A stretch of DNA of 64,000 nucleotides, from assembly GCF_001620055.1 (NCBI RefSeq), contig NZ_LQGY01000014.1, positions 186,001 through 250,000 on the forward strand, given 5' to 3'. Of the stretch, positions 7,685-18,385 are shown one piece after another (positions within the stretch are counted from its first letter, which is position 1; the number at the start of each line of letters is the position of its first letter). The notes under the pieces were generated by a model, which made no database searches, was not told the origin of the DNA, and saw nothing but the letters and a program-made list of their open reading frames with translations. Source of the DNA: Agromyces sp. NDB4Y10. Lineage in GTDB: Bacteria > Actinomycetota > Actinomycetes > Actinomycetales > Microbacteriaceae. Made by a program: the position numbers and the translations under genes.

Positions 7685-9459
7685 TCGATCTCCAGCTCGA
7701 GCGGTACTGAGTCAGGATGCGCAGTCGGGCGCCGCCTCTCCATCTGCTTGACGATGCGACTCAGACTTACGTCCTTCCCTAGGCGAAGCGGAAACTCCTT
7801 GCGGTCTCGGATTGCCAGAAGGTAAGCGAGTCGGAACCGCTGACCGTGGAAATCCGAAAGTACCGCCGGGCTTCGCCGATCTCGTACATGAACGAACGCT
7901 CCGGCGTAAAGGCCCATGATCAAAGAATCAATCGCGGATTGACCCACCGCGCGATCGACAGTGAATCCATTCTGTGGGTCTGCCGTGAATTCCGAAGAGT
8001 TTTGAGCATGAAGATGCACCGCGATCGCGTCAACGAGATCGACCACTGGGATCGCTGGAGCTGCAGTTTGCTTGCTCGGGAGTACGCGGAGTAAGGCCTC
8101 GAATCGATTTGCCAAGGACACTAGGGCGTCATACTGGAATCCCGGTCCTACAGTTTGGGTACTTTCGTCGAAATAGTTGAGCATCTGTGCGAAGGCCGTT
8201 TTGATCCAACGCGGGTTTCCCTCAAGCATCGTCATTACGGCGTCGGCGCCGGTAAATGGTTCGAGATGCTTCTTTCGGCTCCTCCGGACTGGATGTCCGT
8301 GCCTGAAGTCCAACACCGAATTCCTGAAGACCAGAAGGGGGAAGACTTTACGGACTGTGGCGGAGCGCTGATTGTAACTCAACGTCTCGAGCGCGTTTAC
8401 GTCGATATGACGGTCGCGTAACCATCGCGAGAATGCGGCGTCCTGCCGCTGCGCTTCAACAATGACTCGCTTCATCTCCTCCTCGGTCGTGCGACGCGCG
8501 CGAGGGTCTCGAGACAGAAACGACGTGCCGAGTGCACGTGGCATCGAAACCCAGGGAATTCCTCGGGAGCGAAGGCTCTCGCGCCACAGACCACTCGTGA
8601 AGCTGTAGATATCCCGTCGATCTTGGCCGGAGAGGTAGACGGTTTGAAAATCGTGACCCGGAACCGGTGACCCGCTGGACCCGTAATAGTGCATGTACCG
8701 ATCGAACGGGCTCATCGAGATTTTCAGGATCAAGTCGCCGGCGCCACCCCGAACGAACCGCGTTACAAGAGCGTGAATCTCGCCGGGTGCCAACTCCATC
8801 TCATCAAGAAGCAGTGCCCAGCGTCTGTCGCGCTCGCCAGTCAATCGGTTGAAAGCCCGGATACCGATAGTCAATAGTGCGAAGCTGTCAGCGCTCGCGA
8901 TCGGGTGCGTCTCGAAGGACTCTCCGCCTGCGAGACGGGCGATGATTAGATCGAGAGCAGCCTGAAGGCCAAGGAAGCTCGGATTCGACTCCGTCAAGCC
9001 CCAAGCGGAAGCACACTGTCGAGCGAGAGCGACCTCCTCATCATGGGTCAGCAATACGGGAAGATGGGTAGACGCCCGCTGGACGCGGTGCGCCTTTGCT
9101 CGATACATCATCGTGTCGACGAGGGCGTACAGCATCTGCGCCGTAAACGCAGCTCTTGCGTTCGTCCGGGTCACTTGACTTGCCCACAACTCGTCTGCGG
9201 GCAGGAAGACCGAGGCATAGTCAATCTGTTCGCGGAACACCTCGGACTCGCTGCCGCTCCACGCCATAAGACTTTCGCCCGTCAACATTCGGAGAAGCGT
9301 GGTCTTGCCGCTTCCTCTCGGGCCGATCACATAGCAATGGTCGCCCCCGGCGATAGATGCGAATGATGGCGGCATTACGAAAGAGTTTGCAATTTCTCCA
9401 GCGGTAAGCCGTTTTGCATTGAAGGTGTCGAAGCCTGGGACGTTCTGCACCGTTCTCAC
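7681..9459 (-). CDS. ORC/CDC6-like AAA ATPase
   Basis: This 592-residue protein has one clear P-loop ATPase domain. Walker A is GPRGSGKTT (residues 46-54) and Walker B is LLLDE (216-220) followed by MELAP. The layout resembles bacterial ORC-CDC6-type or STAND-like ATPases, with a long helical C-terminus that could sense or bind a partner. No nuclease, helicase or membrane motif was noted. The GTG start at 9459 follows a GGAGG site and overlaps the stop of the phosphoesterase gene (GTGA). The end overlaps the next start. Such ATPases often drive or sense in multi-gene defence systems; a role here is inferred from context. Confidence 0.85.
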   Translation of the reverse strand: MRTVQNVPGFDTFNAKRLTAGEIANSFVMPPSFASIAGGDHCYVIGPRGSGKTTLLRMLTGESLMAWSGSESEVFREQIDYASVFLPADELWASQVTRTNARAAFTAQMLYALVDTMMYRAKAHRVQRASTHLPVLLTHDEEVALARQCASAWGLTESNPSFLGLQAALDLIIARLAGGESFETHPIASADSFALLTIGIRAFNRLTGERDRRWALLLDEMELAPGEIHALVTRFVRGGAGDLILKISMSPFDRYMHYYGSSGSPVPGHDFQTVYLSGQDRRDIYSFTSGLWRESLRSRGIPWVSMPRALGTSFLSRDPRARRTTEEEMKRVIVEAQRQDAAFSRWLRDRHIDVNALETLSYNQRSATVRKVFPLLVFRNSVLDFRHGHPVRRSRKKHLEPFTGADAVMTMLEGNPRWIKTAFAQMLNYFDESTQTVGPGFQYDALVSLANRFEALLRVLPSKQTAAPAIPVVDLVDAIAVHLHAQNSSEFTADPQNGFTVDRAVGQSAIDSLIMGLYAGAFVHVRDRRSPAVLSDFHGQRFRLAYLLAIRDRKEFPLRLGKDVSLSRIVKQMERRRPTAHPDSVPLELEIE

Positions 9460-10685
9460 GTCCTCCGTGATAGTTGAACAATTTGCTGTTGACGATCCCT
9501 TGTGAACATGAACCCCCGTGCCTCCAGGTGGTCCTCGAGGTGCGTGAAGTCTCGCGGCAACATATACGGAAGCTGTGGTACGGCTGCAGTCAGTTCCTCA
9601 TAGGACACGAATTCGAGGGCATCGGTGTCCATATGTTGGATCAGTCGGTCGCCCACCTGCCTAAAATCTTCGGCGCATCCGAAACCACTCGTGCCAGGTA
9701 ACCCGGCACCAGTACGTTCCGACAGATGCCAACCCTCGCCGTACCCCCAGGTGAAACTGCGCACTGTCCCGACGATGCTAGGAGTCTGCGGATCGGAATC
9801 AGCGATCACGTCAACGAAATGAAACTGATTCCGGGTAACCGTGTTGACCGGGCTCCACAATTTTGCGCCCAGGCTTGCGGCGCACATTACCAGCGGGCCA
9901 TTACTCGAAGCGCTCACTGCATTTACAAGTTGGGGGATGTGTTTGTGGCCGTGGATCACGATCCAGCGGCCAGCCAGAGGGTGCCGGCTGAGCAGATCGA
10001 TCAGATCACTTCCTCTGCGCATCGGCCCGTAGCCGTCATGGAGATAGCTGCGGAGCTGATGCTCCACGGGATGGTGGTGCACGACAGCCACGTTTAGCTT
10101 CTCGGTCGACGAGCGCAGATATGCATCGATTTCGTCTTCCATGGTCTCCGGGAAGCCGCCCCTGTCCACCGTGGTCATGTACTCTTCCCATTCTGCGTCA
10201 CCTTCGCTCGCGTGGGCTGGGAAAGGAGGGAAATCGGCGGTTGAATCAATAAGGAGGAAACGGTGGTCGGCTTCCTCGATGACCGCCCAGCCATGTGCCC
10301 AGAAGGAGTCGTCTAGTGCAGGATCGCCTGTTGGAAAGGTCGGAATTAGATTCTTGAGGAGTGCGCGAGGATCTGACGCGGGGCTGTGCGAGACCACGTC
10401 ATGGTTGCCGGGCACAGCTATTAGCTTCGCCTGCAGCTGTCGCGCCAGTGCCTGAGCCCTCCGCCACCCGTACGACAGTCCAAGAGCCTCAGCCTGATTG
10501 GCGATATCGCCAGGGGCGATCAGATAGTCGCACTGCAGCTGGAGTTCTTCAACGAGCTGAGTTAGGTCGCTCAGAGGTTGTTCGCCACGCCGGGCAACAG
10601 GCGGCTCCGACAGGACATGCGTCCATTCGCCGTTCCGTTCTCCGGCGTGTATGTCCGACATGATTGCTATCGTGAGCCTAGCCAC
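9456..10685 (-). CDS. Calcineurin-like metallophosphoesterase (possible nuclease)
   Basis: This 409-residue protein carries the full two-metal phosphoesterase set in order: SDIHAG with D11 and H13, GD with D60, GNHD at 93-96, a histidine run HHHP at 203-206, and HGHKH at 245-249. The first ~260 residues form the catalytic domain, comparable to SbcD/Mre11-type or cyclic-nucleotide phosphodiesterases. The remaining ~150 are unassigned. The GTG start at 10685 overlaps the end of the methyltransferase gene by 8 bases. Coupling to a DNA methyltransferase and an ATPase makes a DNA-end or nucleotide-signal substrate plausible, though neither is shown. Confidence 0.88.
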   Translation of the reverse strand: MARLTIAIMSDIHAGERNGEWTHVLSEPPVARRGEQPLSDLTQLVEELQLQCDYLIAPGDIANQAEALGLSYGWRRAQALARQLQAKLIAVPGNHDVVSHSPASDPRALLKNLIPTFPTGDPALDDSFWAHGWAVIEEADHRFLLIDSTADFPPFPAHASEGDAEWEEYMTTVDRGGFPETMEDEIDAYLRSSTEKLNVAVVHHHPVEHQLRSYLHDGYGPMRRGSDLIDLLSRHPLAGRWIVIHGHKHIPQLVNAVSASSNGPLVMCAASLGAKLWSPVNTVTRNQFHFVDVIADSDPQTPSIVGTVRSFTWGYGEGWHLSERTGAGLPGTSGFGCAEDFRQVGDRLIQHMDTDALEFVSYEELTAAVPQLPYMLPRDFTHLEDHLEARGFMFTRDRQQQIVQLSRRT

Positions 10686-11517
10686 GCATCATTCCTTCGA
10701 CCAGGGCATCGCTCAGTACCAGCAGTTCGGCGCTCGGGCCACGCATAGACGAGCGAGCGGACATGCTCGAATATCGTACCGCCGACTGCATCACGAACCC
10801 GTCATACAACTCGCGCACCGACGGATGGTCGGCGTTGGATAGGAGTACGAATACGCCGCGGTCGTTTAGTTTCCGAACAACGGACGCGAGTCGGCGCTGG
10901 TCCTCCCACCGGAAGATGCGGGCGTTGTAATCGACGAAGCCGTTCGAGCGATGGCCGGCGACATACGGCGGGTCGAGGTACACCAGGTCACCCTCGGCAC
11001 AATTCTCTAGGGCCTGTTCGAAGTCGCCTGTCTGCAATCTGGCTTGGTGGAGAGCGCGGGACGCCGCGTTCAGGTTCTCTCTCGTAGCGACGATCCCCGA
11101 CTTGGGGCGCCCATAGGGAACGTTGAACTTGCCTTGCTGGTTGACGCGATACAGCCCGTTGAAGCAGAGCTTGTTCAGGTAGATGAATTGCGCGGCTGAG
11201 TCGACGGGATCGGCGAACGTTGTCGAGCGGATCGTGTAATACGATTCACGATCAGTTTCCCAATCCTGAATTCGGTCGTACACTGCATCAGGATTCAGTT
11301 GGACCTGCCTATAGCAGGAGATCAGCGGCTCGACCGTGTCGGACAGGGTCGCTGGCTGGCCCTCCGCGATGGAAAAGAAGACGGCACCGGAACCCACGAA
11401 AGGTTCGTAGTAGTGCCCGAAGCCCTTCGGAAGCAGATCGGTAAGGGCTGCCAGCAGCCACCGCTTGGACCCCGCCCACCTTAGAAATGGAACGGTACTG
11501 ACCTGCAGGTCCGCCAC
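10678..11517 (-). CDS. D12-class DNA adenine-N6 methyltransferase
   Basis: The GTG at 11517 is chosen because a GGGAGG site lies four bases before it and because the family begins close to PFLRWAGSKR (here residues 10-19). The frame stays open upstream to an ATG at 11571. The 279-residue protein has the SAM motif EPFVGSGAVFF (38-48), the NKLCFNGLYR block typical of Dam/DpnM enzymes, GKFNVPYGRP, and the catalytic DPPY (182-185). It methylates adenine; the recognition sequence cannot be read from the protein. No restriction endonuclease is adjacent, so it either protects against the downstream genes or is an orphan methylase. Confidence 0.92.
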   Translation of the reverse strand: MADLQVSTVPFLRWAGSKRWLLAALTDLLPKGFGHYYEPFVGSGAVFFSIAEGQPATLSDTVEPLISCYRQVQLNPDAVYDRIQDWETDRESYYTIRSTTFADPVDSAAQFIYLNKLCFNGLYRVNQQGKFNVPYGRPKSGIVATRENLNAASRALHQARLQTGDFEQALENCAEGDLVYLDPPYVAGHRSNGFVDYNARIFRWEDQRRLASVVRKLNDRGVFVLLSNADHPSVRELYDGFVMQSAVRYSSMSARSSMRGPSAELLVLSDALVEGMMRG

Positions 11518-11618
11518 GCGACCTCCCACGGTTCGACCTGCTGTCACGCAATTCGTAGACATCCTATCCATCGATCCGCCCGGGGATAGCCGGGAATACC
11601 CCGGTCATCCCTGCGTTG

Positions 11619-11643
11619 AACTTGAGCGTACCCAACTCAAGTT
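11619..11643 (+). promoter_or_regulatory. HAIR operator (HspR site) upstream of the clp ATPase
   Basis: CTTGAGC (11621-11627) and ACTCAAG (11635-11641) are separated by 7 bases, matching the HspR-associated inverted repeat CTTGAGT-N7-ACTCAAG with one mismatch. The symmetry extends to AACTTGAG/CTCAAGTT at 11619-11643. The site lies 16 bases upstream of the clp GTG and about 100 bases from the divergent methyltransferase start. Confidence 0.85.
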
Positions 11644-11658
11644 CCCAGGAGGACCTAG

Positions 11659-14307
<2,649 letters not shown>

Positions 14308-14329
14308 CCCGCCCGACTCACCGGCGCAA

Positions 14330-14381
14330 TCGTGCAGAAACGGTGCCTCCGCCTCCCGCGGAAGGCACCGTTTCTGCACGA
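14330..14381. terminator. Bidirectional hairpin terminator
   Basis: TCGTGCAGAAACGGTGCC begins a ~23-base arm that pairs with the segment ending GGCACCGTTTCTGCACGA, with a 5-base loop and one bulged base. It sits between the convergent clp and hydrolase genes. No T-run follows, as is common for actinobacterial terminators. Confidence 0.8.
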
Positions 14382-14419
14382 GAGCGGCGCACCGGCGCCC
14401 ACGACAGCGGGCGGGCGCG

Positions 14420-15487
14420 CTAGCGTGCCGCCGCGTCGAGGTGCGCGACGATCGCGCCCTCGACGTCGGCCCACGGCGGGTACGGGAAGACGTGGCCGAC
14501 GCCGCCGAGCCAGAGGTGCGCGGCATCCGGAATCGACGCGGCGAGCCGCCGCGCGTGCTCGAACGGGATGAAGTCGTCGTCGGTGCCGTGCACGACCAGG
14601 GTCGGCACTGCGAGCGTCGCCAGGGCGGCGGTGCGAGACCGGGTCGCGGCGACCGCGGCCTGATGCTGGCGGAACGCCCGGAAGTTCAGTCCGTTGCGGT
14701 GGCGGAGGTCGTACAGGACCAGCGCGGCGTTCTCCTCGACGTCGACGCCGTCCGGACCGAACGCGCTGATCATCTTCGCGATGCGCTCCTTGACGAGCGC
14801 GCGGTCGCCGCCGCGAAGCCGGTACTTCAGCAGCGGCAGGTTCCGGATGGCGAGGAGCGCCAGCTGCCCCACCCGCGGTTCGGGTAGGGTCGGGTCCGTC
14901 GGATCGGGTGAGGTCGACATGAGCGTGAGCGACGCGACCCGGTCGGGCGCGAGGATCGCTACCTCCTGGGCGACCATCCCGCCGAACGACAGCCCGACCA
15001 GGTGCGCGCGGTCGGTGCCCGTCGCGTCGAGGACGGCCACCGCGTCACGGGCCAGGTCGAGGAGCGTGTACGGGTGCTCGGGACTCCACTCGGGCAGCCA
15101 GTCCGACGCGCCGGTGCCGCGCTGGTCGAACCGGATGACGCGATAGCCCGCGCCGGTCAGCGCGCGGAGGAACACGGGCGGCCAGAGCAGCCCGTCGGCC
15201 CCGAGCGAGATGAAGAGCAGCACCGTGCCCCGTTCCGGTCCCACCGGCGGGATCGACTCGAACCAGAGACGGATGCCACTGGCATCCGTTTCACCGGTGG
15301 TGCCCGTCACCACGCCCGCGAGATCGCTCGCCGCGACGCGGTCGATCACGGCGTCGGTGTCGGCCGGAAGACGCGGGCCGCCGAAACGGATCCACGCGGC
15401 GAGGGCGGCGAGGCCGGCGACGAGGCTGCCGCCGACCAACAGCGCCGTCCGGGATCGCCGGACGCGCCGGCCGCGCCGGGTGCTCAT
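14420..15487 (-). CDS. Membrane-anchored alpha/beta-hydrolase
   Basis: This 355-residue protein starts with an arginine-rich segment and one membrane helix (about residues 15-36), so the enzyme is probably anchored facing outward. The catalytic triad is visible: nucleophile in GLSFGGM, an Asp in HGTDDDF, and a His in GGVGHVFP. The FDQRGTGAS motif before the nucleophile is typical of esterase/haloperoxidase-like hydrolases. The stop side faces the clp terminator. Its start overlaps the end of the upstream DUF1801 gene by 4 bases (ATGA), so the two form a short operon. The substrate is unknown. Confidence 0.85.
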   Translation of the reverse strand: MSTRRGRRVRRSRTALLVGGSLVAGLAALAAWIRFGGPRLPADTDAVIDRVAASDLAGVVTGTTGETDASGIRLWFESIPPVGPERGTVLLFISLGADGLLWPPVFLRALTGAGYRVIRFDQRGTGASDWLPEWSPEHPYTLLDLARDAVAVLDATGTDRAHLVGLSFGGMVAQEVAILAPDRVASLTLMSTSPDPTDPTLPEPRVGQLALLAIRNLPLLKYRLRGGDRALVKERIAKMISAFGPDGVDVEENAALVLYDLRHRNGLNFRAFRQHQAAVAATRSRTAALATLAVPTLVVHGTDDDFIPFEHARRLAASIPDAAHLWLGGVGHVFPYPPWADVEGAIVAHLDAAAR

Positions 15488-15906
15488 GACGTCGTCGACG
15501 GCGTCTCGGCGAGCGTGCGTTCCAGCAGCTCGCGCAGCACGCCGCGATCGACGCCCGTGAGTCGCTTGAGGTACAGGCAGACCTTGCTCGCGTCGTGCGG
15601 GCCCAGCTGCGAGAGCAGGTCGGGCCAGCGCTCGGCGAAGTGCTCGGGCAGGTAGATCGTGTGCTTCGTCGAACCCGGCGCGAACGCGAGCCGGGGGCTC
15701 AGGCCCGTACGCCCGCTCTCGTACCGGTACCGGTACTCGCCGAACCCGATGATGCGGCCCGCCCAGACGACGGGCGGCGCACCGCTGACCTCGCCGAACA
15801 TCGCGAGCAGCTCATCGGCCTCGGCACGACGCGGACCGGTGGCGCGGTCGAGCACCTCGGTCACCGGCTGGTCCGACGGTGACATCGCGGGCTGCTTCGT
15901 CGACAT
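15484..15906 (-). CDS. DUF1801-type protein
   Basis: This 140-residue protein has the YdhG/DUF1801 pattern: a helix with ADELLAMFGEVSGAPPVVWAGRIIGFGEYRYRY, then SPRLAFAPGSTKHTIYLPEHF and a C-terminal LGPHDASKVCLYLKRL. Family members are about 110-150 residues and have no established biochemical role. The gene is translationally coupled to the downstream membrane hydrolase. The amino-aldehyde operon ends beyond it at 16091, with a terminator between. Confidence 0.8.
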   Translation of the reverse strand: MSTKQPAMSPSDQPVTEVLDRATGPRRAEADELLAMFGEVSGAPPVVWAGRIIGFGEYRYRYESGRTGLSPRLAFAPGSTKHTIYLPEHFAERWPDLLSQLGPHDASKVCLYLKRLTGVDRGVLRELLERTLAETPSTTS

Positions 15907-16023
15907 GGGTCCTCGCGATCGTGCTCGACAGCCACAGCGTACTGGGGGCCTCTGGCCACCCGTCGGGCAATCCAGTCGACGTCCCGCGAGCGGGCGAGGC
16001 CTCCGCCCGCACGCGTGCCTGCT

Positions 16024-16077
16024 CTCGTGCAGAAACGAGGCCCTCCGCCGAGCGGAAGGCCTCGTTCTGTGCGCGAG
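16024..16077. terminator. Hairpin terminator after the monoamine operon
   Basis: CTCGTGCAGAAACGAGGCC at the left pairs with GGCCTCGTTCTGTGCGCGAG at the right, with an inner CTCCGC/GCGGAAG stem and a 3-base loop. It lies just past the aldehyde dehydrogenase stop. Sequence and layout closely resemble the hairpin at 14330-14381. Confidence 0.75.
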
Positions 16078-16090
16078 ATCCGCGCGAGGG

Positions 16091-17506
16091 TCAGCGCGAG
16101 ATCACCTTCGGTGACGACACCGCCTTCAGGCCGTGGATACCGAACTCGTGGCCGTAACCCGAGGCCTTGGTACCGCCGAATGGGATGTTCGGGTTGAGGG
16201 CGCCGTGCTGGTTGATCCACACCGTGCCGGCCTGGATGCGACGGGCGATCGCGACCGCCTGGTCCGGGTCATCCGACCAGACCGAGGCGCCGAGACCGTG
16301 ATCCGTGGCATTCGCCCGCGCGATCGCGTCGTCGACATCGGAGTAGCGGATGACCGGGACGACAGGACCGAACTGCTCCTCGTCGACGAGGGCCGCACCG
16401 TCCTCGATGTCAGCCACCACCGTGGCGCGATAGAACAGCGGACCGAGCTCCGGCGCGGGCTCGCCGCCGGCAACGACGCGCGCACCGCGGCCGCGCGCGT
16501 CGTCGACGAGGCGCCGCACGATGTCGAACTGCTTCTCGTTCTGCAGCGGGCCGAGCACGTTTCCGGCGTCGAGGCCGCGGCCCATCGGCATGGCGCGCGC
16601 CATCCCGGCCAGCGCGTTGACCACGTCGTCGTACACCGACTCGTGCACGTACAGGCGCTTCAGCGAGGCGCACGTCTGCCCCGTGTTGATGAAGCAGCCC
16701 CAGAACAGGTTCTCGGCGATCGCCTCGACATCAGTGCCCGGAAGGACGATGCCGGCGTCGTTGCCGCCCAGCTCGAGCGTGAGCCGCGCCAGGTTCTGCG
16801 CCGACGACTCCACGATCCGCCGCCCGGTCGCCGTCGAGCCCGTGAACATGACCTTGTCGAGCTCCGGGTGGGCCGCGATCGCGGCGCCCACCTCGCGATC
16901 GCCCGCGATCACGGTGAGCACGCCCTCCGGCAGATGTCGATTGAACACCTCCGCCAGCGCCAGCACCGAGAGCGGCGTGTACTCGCTCGGCTTCACCACG
17001 ACCGTGTTCCCCATGCGCAGCGAGGGCGCGATCTGCCAGACGGAGATCATCATCGGCCAGTTCCAGGGCCCGATCGCGCCGACCACTCCGAGCGGCTCGT
17101 AGTGCAACTCGGCGCGCGCAGCGCCGTCCTCGAAGACGACCTCGGGTTCGATCGCGGTGTCCGCCGCGTTGCGGGTCCACACGGCGCAGGCTCCGACCTC
17201 GAACCGGGCGTTCGGCCCGTCGAGCGGCTTGCCCTGCTCGCGCGAGAGCAGCACCGCGAGCTCCTCGGCGTTCGCCTCGATCTCGTCGGCGATGGCGTTC
17301 AGGATGCGGCTGCGCTCGCCGTGTCCGAGCGCCGCCCACGCGGGCTGGGCGGCACGGGCGGCGGCGACGGCCGCATCGAGGTCGGCCAGGGTGTGCACCG
17401 GTGCATGGCCGATGATCTCCCGCGTCGCGGCATCCGGGATCGGACGGCCGGTGGCCTCGTCGGCGGTGATCGCCTCGAGGATGGTGGTGGGCTGCGTGGT
17501 CGACAT
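16091..17506 (-). CDS. NAD(P)-dependent aldehyde dehydrogenase
   Basis: This 471-residue member of the ALDH superfamily has full usual length. The GPWNWP and KPSEYTPLS cofactor segments, the LELGGND motif carrying the general-base Glu, the catalytic Cys in GQTCAS, and a C-terminal FGGTKASGYGHEFG block are all present. It is the last gene of an operon with an amine oxidase, permease and MoaF-like protein, 28 bases after the moaF stop. The likely role is oxidation of the aldehyde released by the amine oxidase to the acid. A succinate-semialdehyde or aryl-acetaldehyde substrate is possible, and the sequence alone does not decide. Confidence 0.92.
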   Translation of the reverse strand: MSTTQPTTILEAITADEATGRPIPDAATREIIGHAPVHTLADLDAAVAAARAAQPAWAALGHGERSRILNAIADEIEANAEELAVLLSREQGKPLDGPNARFEVGACAVWTRNAADTAIEPEVVFEDGAARAELHYEPLGVVGAIGPWNWPMMISVWQIAPSLRMGNTVVVKPSEYTPLSVLALAEVFNRHLPEGVLTVIAGDREVGAAIAAHPELDKVMFTGSTATGRRIVESSAQNLARLTLELGGNDAGIVLPGTDVEAIAENLFWGCFINTGQTCASLKRLYVHESVYDDVVNALAGMARAMPMGRGLDAGNVLGPLQNEKQFDIVRRLVDDARGRGARVVAGGEPAPELGPLFYRATVVADIEDGAALVDEEQFGPVVPVIRYSDVDDAIARANATDHGLGASVWSDDPDQAVAIARRIQAGTVWINQHGALNPNIPFGGTKASGYGHEFGIHGLKAVSSPKVISR

Positions 17507-17534
17507 GGGTTCCTCCGGAAGCGTCGTCGCGTGG

Positions 17535-18350
17535 TCAGTCGGTGGGGTGGGCGGTCTCGTTGAGGACCGTGAAGCGGCTGTCGAACGGCAGGTGCACCGG
17601 CGCGAGGGTGGGGCCGTCCCAGCAGAACATGCGACCGATCGAGCGCTCGGCCACGAGGTCGACGACGAGGAACGACTCGACCGGCATGACCGACTCGCTC
17701 CAGTGCAGCATCACGATGCCGTCGCCGAGTTGGTACACCGTCGCCGCGTCGACATCCGCCAGTCCCTGCTCGGCGCCCCGGATGCAGTGCCAGACGAACG
17801 TGCCGTTGTTGAGGTAGATGTGCTCGTAGTGCTCGGTCGGGCTGTAGCGGTAGTAGATGCGCTTGCCGACGAGCGCGCTCGACCGGCGCGGGGGCTCGAT
17901 CTCGCCGGTGCCGACGACGCGCCCGGTCAGTACGGCGGTCTGCATGCGCACCGAACCCTGCCGGTCCACGAAGCTCGAGTCGGCGACCGTCACCCGACCG
18001 TCGTTGCGGTCGAGCACGATCGAGACATCGCTCGCGTGCGCGCCCTCGCCCTTGATGAAGTCGATGAAGTACAGACCCGGCCGCGCCTCGACGGCCCGGT
18101 ACGGGTGCGAGCCGGTCATCCCGGTGCCGTCGCCCTCGATGATGGTCCAGGTGACTGCGCCGTCCTCGAAGCGGTGGGCGATGGTCCAGCCGTTGTCGAA
18201 GCGGATGTCGAAGGTCGAGCCCTCGAGCGCGTCCGTCGCGCCGATGCTCGGCTCGCCGAACCCTTCGAGCATCGCCGTGACGTCGGGCCATTCATCGGTG
18301 GGAACGAAGTCCTGCTCGGCCGGGGTGGAAGCGGAAGTGGAGTTGCTCAT
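17535..18350 (-). CDS. MoaF-like protein of the monoamine regulon
   Basis: This 271-residue protein is a two-part beta-rich protein of the MoaF type. An N-terminal half has repeated F-x-D-G-W-T/HRFEDGAVTW strands and GLYFIDFIKGEGAHASDVSIVLD. A C-terminal half has YYRYSPTEHYEHIYLNNGTFVWHCIRG. MoaF was described in the Klebsiella monoamine regulon and is often mislabelled as a molybdenum cofactor protein; its activity is unclear. Here it sits between an APC permease (35 bases upstream) and an aldehyde dehydrogenase (28 bases downstream), which matches the monoamine context. Confidence 0.85.
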   Translation of the reverse strand: MSNSTSASTPAEQDFVPTDEWPDVTAMLEGFGEPSIGATDALEGSTFDIRFDNGWTIAHRFEDGAVTWTIIEGDGTGMTGSHPYRAVEARPGLYFIDFIKGEGAHASDVSIVLDRNDGRVTVADSSFVDRQGSVRMQTAVLTGRVVGTGEIEPPRRSSALVGKRIYYRYSPTEHYEHIYLNNGTFVWHCIRGAEQGLADVDAATVYQLGDGIVMLHWSESVMPVESFLVVDLVAERSIGRMFCWDGPTLAPVHLPFDSRFTVLNETAHPTD

Positions 18351-18385
18351 GATGAGCCCTTTCAGTTTCGGTGCGGGAACGAAGA

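Larger units (their letters stand above)
6341..11571. mobile_element. Accessory genomic island with a four-gene methylase/phosphoesterase/ATPase cluster
   Basis: Base composition changes here. A hand count gives 32 of 60 G+C at 7921-7980, against 41 of 60 at 12361-12420 inside the flanking clp gene. Codon choice is far less third-position GC-rich, and the GGCATCC/GGATGCC motif that pervades the rest is scarce. One edge abuts a truncated tetR and the other abuts the clp promoter. Four genes run on the minus strand with 4-8 base overlaps. No mobility gene or clear terminal repeats were found, so the mechanism of arrival is unknown and the ends are approximate. Confidence 0.7.

Noticed and set aside
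6764-11517. Classical restriction-modification or BREX/DISARM assignment
   Set aside because: No restriction endonuclease, PglZ, BrxC, DrmA or SNF2-type helicase is present; the gene set differs.
6341-11571. Integrase, transposase or att-site for the island
   Set aside because: No recombinase frame and no convincing direct repeats at the two edges were found by eye.
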